NCBI RefSeq assembly: GCF_024323335.1
Contig: NC_066584.1
Location: 276,265,618 to 276,329,617, forward strand
Length of the DNA: 64,000 bases
Reading direction: 5' to 3'
Origin: Lathyrus oleraceus
Lineage: Eukaryota; Streptophyta; Magnoliopsida; Fabales; Fabaceae
Position numbers and translations under genes: made by a program. The notes below the pieces were generated by a model. That model was given only the letters and a program-made list of their open reading frames with translations. It did not search any database and was not told the origin of the DNA. Shown piece by piece: positions 59,657 through 64,000 of this stretch. Numbering within the stretch: the first letter of the stretch is position 1; every line of letters starts with the position of its first letter.

Positions 59657-60007
59657 CTAGAATCTGTCCATTTGCTTGATAAGATCCTCAAGTGAAGGTT
59701 CAGAAGGTGAAGAGGTGGTTACTTGTGGAGGGTTATATGGTGGTGGTGATGGAATGTGTAACATCAATTGTTTCACTAAAGAGGTAAGTTCATCAATTCT
59801 GGTTTCTAGAGCTTTATTGGAAGAAGAAACCTGAATCTCATTCATACCTTTTGCTTGGACCATAAAATTATCCATTATTGTGAACTGTTGGGAGTTAAGT
59901 GACATGTTCCCAATCAAGGATTTGGCAGCAACATGATATTCAATACATAAAGCATTATAATCAACATTAGGGGCAACAAGTTCTCTCAGAGTTCTTTGTT
60001 CAGCCAT
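59657..60007 (-). pseudogene. gag: Athila-type gag N-terminal remnant with start codon
   Basis: 116 codons from the ATG at 60007: MAEQRTLRELVAPNVDYNAL, typical of an Athila gag start. The capsid middle is missing; the frame passes to a segment with NKALETRIDELTSLVKQL (a predicted helix) and a Pro-rich PSPPPYNPPQ, as found after the capsid in this family. Internal deletion of gag is the simplest reading. Confidence 0.65.
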
Positions 60008-60503
60008 GTTAAACTCAATAGAAAAAAAATCAACAAATAATGATAAAACACATAACTAATTCAGTAATGCAGCAACAAATAAGAAAATACAGACAATGTC
60101 CCTATTAGGTAAAAACAATTGAAATACGAAAACAAATTATTAATATAAAAGGAAAAAAAATACAAAAACACGAAAATTAATCTAATAAAGTCAATTAAAA
60201 TTTTTGACAATTTTTTCAGAATTTTCTGAAACTATCAAAACAGAAAATAAATCATAAAATATAGAAAAATAAGGAATTTCAGATTTTTGGAACGACTTCC
60301 ACTATTTAGTATCTAAATAGAGGTTTTTGATCCTTGATTTTTTCCTAGTTAATCGACAAAGAATCGGATTAATTTGAGACAATTTTCTTAAAAAACAGAT
60401 TTTTTTTTATACTAAAACGCAAAAAGCCAAAACATAAGAAAGTTAGGGTAAAAAAATGCTAAAACACAACATATAAAACTATAATAATGGTCAAGATCTA
60501 CAA
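60008..60503 (-). other. Athila-type 5' leader
   Basis: AT-rich leader between PBS and gag start, nothing else recognised. Confidence 0.5.
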
Positions 60504-60524
60504 GAGTCCCTGGCAACGGCGCCA
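60504..60524 (-). promoter_or_regulatory. Primer-binding site of the Athila-type element
   Basis: Minus strand TGGCGCCGTTGCCAGGGACT, the familiar tRNA-Asp-like PBS with one G-to-A change, three bases from the LTR end. Confidence 0.88.
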
Positions 60525-60527
60525 ATT

Positions 60528-61090
60528 TGATCCGCTGTCGCACACAGGTCAAAAACGAGTTTAAAAGTTAGTAAAACGGAGCGACACTCGAATATCGTAT
60601 CACACGGACTCTTAAATGTTATAACCAAACGAAGGAAAATAAGAGGGTTTTTAAGGTTCAAACCTTAAATCGATGATTATTAAAGGTAAAATCAAAATTG
60701 ATAAATAAGTTAATCTATTGTATCGATTTCCGACTTATCATTGATTCTTATAATTTCAATTCCCTAGCGGTTTCAATTCCATTCGATTACAATACCCACT
60801 GATAAGCGTAAATTGGTATTATATGATGTATGCTCCTAATTTGCGAATTAAGCAAACAGATTTAAGTAGACGCGTATGAAGCAAACGCGACTTAATCAAA
60901 CACGATAATGAAAAAGCTACGCTAACGTGATTATAGTTAAGGATCATACAAACAATCAAATTTAATCAACTTTATCCTATAAGAAACAATTGAATTAAGC
61001 AAACGAAAGTAATTGAATTAAGCGAACGAGTTTATAGGAAGAATTGAAAAGAAATTGAAATTGAACTGAAATTAATAAAAACCTTAAAGT
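60528..61090 (-). repeat. 5' LTR of the Athila-type element, truncated
   Basis: Aligns with 56302-56866; similarity ends sharply at 61090 (AAAGT), where Ogre-type sequence follows. The U3 part of this LTR is missing. Confidence 0.85.
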
Positions 61091-61752
61091 TCCGTAAGGA
61101 AAACTCACTAGGGAGACAGAGACTCTGGGGGATAAAAGGTTGAACGTAGGTTAGTCCACGACTTAAAACTGTTGGGGGATACGAGGGATTCCATGAAAAT
61201 AAATCAATGGAAAGACTCATTCGGGGATAAAAGGAAAAATCTGCAGGGGGAACAGGTAAATCAGAACAAAGCTGAAATGCCCAAACCAAAGAGGAAATGG
61301 CGATTTCATTGAGGAAATATGCACTCAAACTCAACTGGTGGAGAAAATATCTTCGTCACAGGAGTGACAGAAGTATATTATCCATTACCGATTACTATTT
61401 AAGGATATAACATAATCTGATACAGAGGACATCTGTAACCGGTTAGGGTAAACATATTAAGGATGACTCGCCGAGGGTAACAAAAGGTGTATTCATTACC
61501 AGTTACTAGGTAAGGATAACCAGCTGGGGAAAAGCCAAATAGGATTTACAACTACCAGTTACTGGGCAGAAGACCGCAAAGAAAGAGAATATTTGTCACT
61601 GGTTAAAGTGAATATATCAAGGATAGACTCAAAGGGGAGAATATCTGTCATCAATCAAGATGAACATATCAAGGATAGACTACCGAGAAAAAGTAGGAAT
61701 TACATCTATCAGTTACTGGATAGAATACCGAAAAGAGAATATTCGTCATCGG
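61091..61752 (-). repeat. Fragment of Ogre 3' region with tandem repeats
   Basis: Contains the same GAACATATCAAGGATA and CCAGTTACTGGGCAGA blocks as 211-775 (at about 61450, 61553, 61611 and 61662). The left third carries PBS-complement-like words (CTCACTAGGGAGA, ACTCTGGGGGATA). No LTR or coding part attached. Confidence 0.82.
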
Positions 61753-61911
61753 TGCTAAGTCAGGATCTAAGACATAATGAAACTTCAGGGAAGTCAGTAG
61801 GAATGTCATCTTGTCTTTCCATATGGTGTAGTTGGTTCCCTCAAAGTGATCCAACTTGACAAGATCCTGATTCATAAGTTGGATGCTTGAAACTGCAGCG
61901 TCGGAAGCCAT
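61753..61911 (-). pseudogene. gag: Copia-type gag, N-terminal fragment
   Basis: From the ATG at 61911: MASDAAVSSIQLMNQDLVKL, then FEGTNYTIWKDKMTFLL and YVLDPDLAP. This is the start of the Ty1/copia gag domain (pattern L..F.G.N...W...M...L). After about 53 codons the reading frame runs into Ogre repeat sequence near 61752, so the remainder is lost. A further 27 codons of the open frame are encoded by the repeat. Confidence 0.72.
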
Positions 61912-62545
61912 TATGTAAATACTTTTAAGACTGTTAGAAATTTTGACAAGATTAAATTGATCCAGGTTGAATCCTGAATAAAGTCACTTTCCTTAAAAGT
62001 ATTTCAAGCACTTTCTTTGATGTCTTAGAGTCAGAAAACAAGAATACCCAGGATAGTTTATCCTTTTGATCGAGTCTGCACAAGACAGGTGAAAAACTCG
62101 AATGCTAGAAAGTGTGTCTGGAATGTTTAAGAGGATGTGCAGATTTTAAGTGTGTGATTTTCGAATTCAGAATCATGTATATATAGGTCATGCATGTCTT
62201 GTTTCATAAGTTTGCATCTCTTGATGAAACAACACATTTTCATCATATGTTGCAATGGTTCACTTATGATCATAATATGCACCACTTCATGTAGTGGTGT
62301 ATATTTTGAATTCAAAATTCAAACTGTAAGTAACGACCAAAATTTTGGAGCAATACTTCGCCGGAGCGCCGCCTCATTAACGTCGTGAATAACCCGATTG
62401 CTCTGATGCGTCGTGCCTAAGTGCCGCCTACAAGGCGCCACTAGCGCTTCTATACCCACGCCCTCGGAGCCGGAAGTAGTGTCGCCCACCGACGAGGGGT
62501 TGTTTGGATGTGACATGTGATATAATGCTTGGGACCACCACATAT
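61912..62545 (-). other. Leader and probable 5' LTR piece of the copia fragment
   Basis: Upstream of the gag fragment. A TATA box TATATATA lies at 62185-62178 on the minus strand. No PBS matching TGGTATCAGAGC was found. A GC-rich block (62341-62480) near the presumed LTR start has many CpG. No LTR end can be defined with confidence. Confidence 0.4.
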
Positions 62546-63889
62546 CTCCATGTGGAACCTTATCCTCCTTGGCTTCTTTGGTGATTATAATGTTTCAAGG
62601 TCTTTATAAATGCTTTTAATGTTAACTTCACTTTCAATTTGGGATTATTTGAATAACATTTATTATTATTATCTCAATTGCCCATTTTTGTCATATTGGA
62701 ACGTACCCATGACAATTATTGTTTATAATTTCTAACAAAATTTAGCATAATAGTTTTTTTTAAACTAATGAACAATATTTCAGTCTACAAGAACCATTGA
62801 GCAATATATATATATATATATATATAATAAATCATGAAAGATGTATTCAATTTGGTTGTTAAAATTTAGTTGATGTTTCACTTTTATTTTTCACCAACTA
62901 CTTCCAAAGTTTGTCCTACGAATTATTATGGCATGAAAAATTTTTATTTTTTATTTCTGAACACTGCAACTACATCAGATGCGCCACCATAATATTGTTT
63001 CTAACATAATGTGTTCATACTTTGATTGTGCCATTAATTCTCACATTCTATTTTAAGTCAAGATAAACTTCAAACATTTAGAATTTACATTCATAACTCC
63101 TTCATCATCTTTTATAATTTACACTCAACATTCCCAACCAGCTTCATCATCTTAGAATCACAAATAAATCTATCTTGATTTTCAATGTTCAATGTTCTTG
63201 TGAATTTATAACTCCCAACAAGAACATTGATCTCAGTCATGCAAAAATACAATTAAAAACAATCAAGTGCAACTATGCAAAAACATTGATCTCGTTTAAG
63301 AAAAACATTAAAATTTTATTTGCTTCATTTTTTATGGGAATAAAACAAAGAAAAAAATATAAAATGTTCTCTATGATAAAAAACATAGTACAAAGTCATG
63401 TTATTGTTTTAGCTCTTGTACCATTGGAGATACTTACAACAGACGATGGCAGTTTTTTTATCTCTTATTTTGACGCTATTGTATATGCTATGATAGTTTT
63501 TTATTAATGGAGATGGTAGTTGTTACAATAAAAAATAATGTTCCAGCCCATATTTTGACCTAACTTAATGGCCCAGCCCATACTTCCATTTATTTATTTT
63601 TATTATTAAATTTACTATTTTCTGGGGTCTATAATTTAAAAAAAAAATAATTGTTCACCTTTAGGTAATTTGTATTAAATTTGGGTAAACTTAAACTATT
63701 GAATATTAATAATAATAAATCAATGAATATGAATAATAATAAATCAATGGTCGAAAGTGACATTGAACTGTGAGAAACTCTTTTACCTTCCTATCTTAAA
63801 TGCCACCTAACAAAACTTCTTTTTTCATAAAATAAAACTATAATAAATGAATAATAAAAATCTCATTCTAGATGCGACAAATAACGTTT
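62546..63889. other. AT-rich intergenic sequence
   Basis: No transposon or gene recognised on either strand. The open frame 63175-63507 (110 codons) has no known motif and its composition is that of the surrounding AT-rich DNA. Confidence 0.5.
62804..62826. repeat. (AT)n microsatellite
   Basis: About 11 AT units without interruption. Confidence 0.95.
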
Positions 63890-64000
63890 TTCCAAAGAGA
63901 TAGTCGAAAATGGTGTGATCAAAGATGAAGATAATGTGAGAACGTATGGATATGGATTTCTTGATTTGATGCGGGAAACATGGTATATTGTTAAGTCATT
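63890..64000 (+). other. Open frame running off the right edge
   Basis: One frame stays open for 35 or more codons to the end of the window (NGVIKDEDNVRTYGYGFLDL in the middle). It is preceded by TAA, and a possible splice acceptor TCATTCTAG lies upstream in another phase. The residue composition is less AT-biased than the previous 1.3 kb. Could be the first piece of a gene or chance; I do not recognise it. Confidence 0.2.

Larger units (their letters stand above)
56302..61090 (-). mobile_element. Athila-type Ty3/gypsy retrotransposon, internally collapsed
   Basis: Left LTR 56302-57383 (1082 bp, the 3' LTR in sense direction), PPT GTGTGGGGGAATT, interior of 3.1 kb, PBS TGGCGCCGTTGCCAGGGACT and a truncated right LTR 60528-61090. 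The PBS type (tRNA-Asp-like) and the gag start ('RTLRELVAPNVDYNALCIEY') point to the Athila lineage (established knowledge of that family). The interior is far too short for a normal Athila (usually 8-10 kb) and retains only gag and pol remnants. The right LTR is cut at 61090, so no target duplication can be checked. Confidence 0.82.

Noticed and set aside
63175..63507. 110-codon open frame in the right flank
   Set aside because: Composition of AT-rich noncoding DNA, no recognisable motif, no upstream gene signals.

Overview
The window looks like nuclear DNA from a large plant genome, most probably a legume of the tribe Fabeae (pea, vetch, grass pea or lentil type). The main reason is that almost all of it consists of nested LTR retrotransposons, dominated by Ogre-like Ty3/gypsy (Tat lineage) elements. 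These have 4.7-5.5 kb LTRs, a primer-binding site (PBS) of the type TGGCGACTCTGCTGGGGA, an extra ORF before gag, an intron between protease and reverse transcriptase, and a second, archaeal-type RNase H. I see no convincing host protein-coding gene. The species call is inference from element type only.

Layout, left to right. (1) 1-16700, minus strand: Ogre element A, with an incomplete 3' LTR, 3' region, pol, intron, gag-pro, ORF1, leader, PBS and full 5' LTR. (2) 16701-18346 and 54316-55363: an older Ogre-type LTR with an 813-bp internal tandem duplication, followed by a decayed PBS and a leader piece up to 55606. (3) 18347-54310, plus strand: Ogre element B, inserted into that old LTR with a perfect 5-bp target duplication CTTAC. 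Its 5' LTR carries a minus-strand solo LTR (21426-26961), and its 3' LTR carries a minus-strand Ty1/copia-type element without recognisable coding sequence (42271-49658). (4) 55607-56301: the first ~0.7 kb of an A-type LTR. (5) 56302-61090, minus strand: an Athila-type element whose gag-pol has collapsed to short remnants. (6) 61091-61752: a piece of Ogre 3' repeat region. (7) 61753 to about 62545: a copia gag 5' fragment with leader. (8) 62546-64000: AT-rich sequence with no recognisable element.

A and B share one design. ORF1 (related by pattern to the plant mobile domain) precedes gag-pro. The gag-pro stop codon TAA is built into the 5' splice site of a short intron. Beyond the intron, RT, a degenerate first RNase H, an archaeal-type RNase H and integrase follow in frame. 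Directly after the pol stop both elements carry three consecutive stem-loops with the same architecture and compensatory stem changes, which I consider the most interesting undescribed-looking feature here. Further downstream both carry about 100-bp tandem repeats and many degenerate copies of a motif complementary to their own PBS. Both elements are inactivated by in-frame stops and frameshifts, many of them C-to-T changes.

Insertion order follows from nesting: old LTR, then its 813-bp duplication, then B, then the solo LTR and the copia-type element. LTR comparison by eye agrees: roughly 5-6 % difference in a 350-bp sample of B, roughly 1.4 % for the copia-type element.
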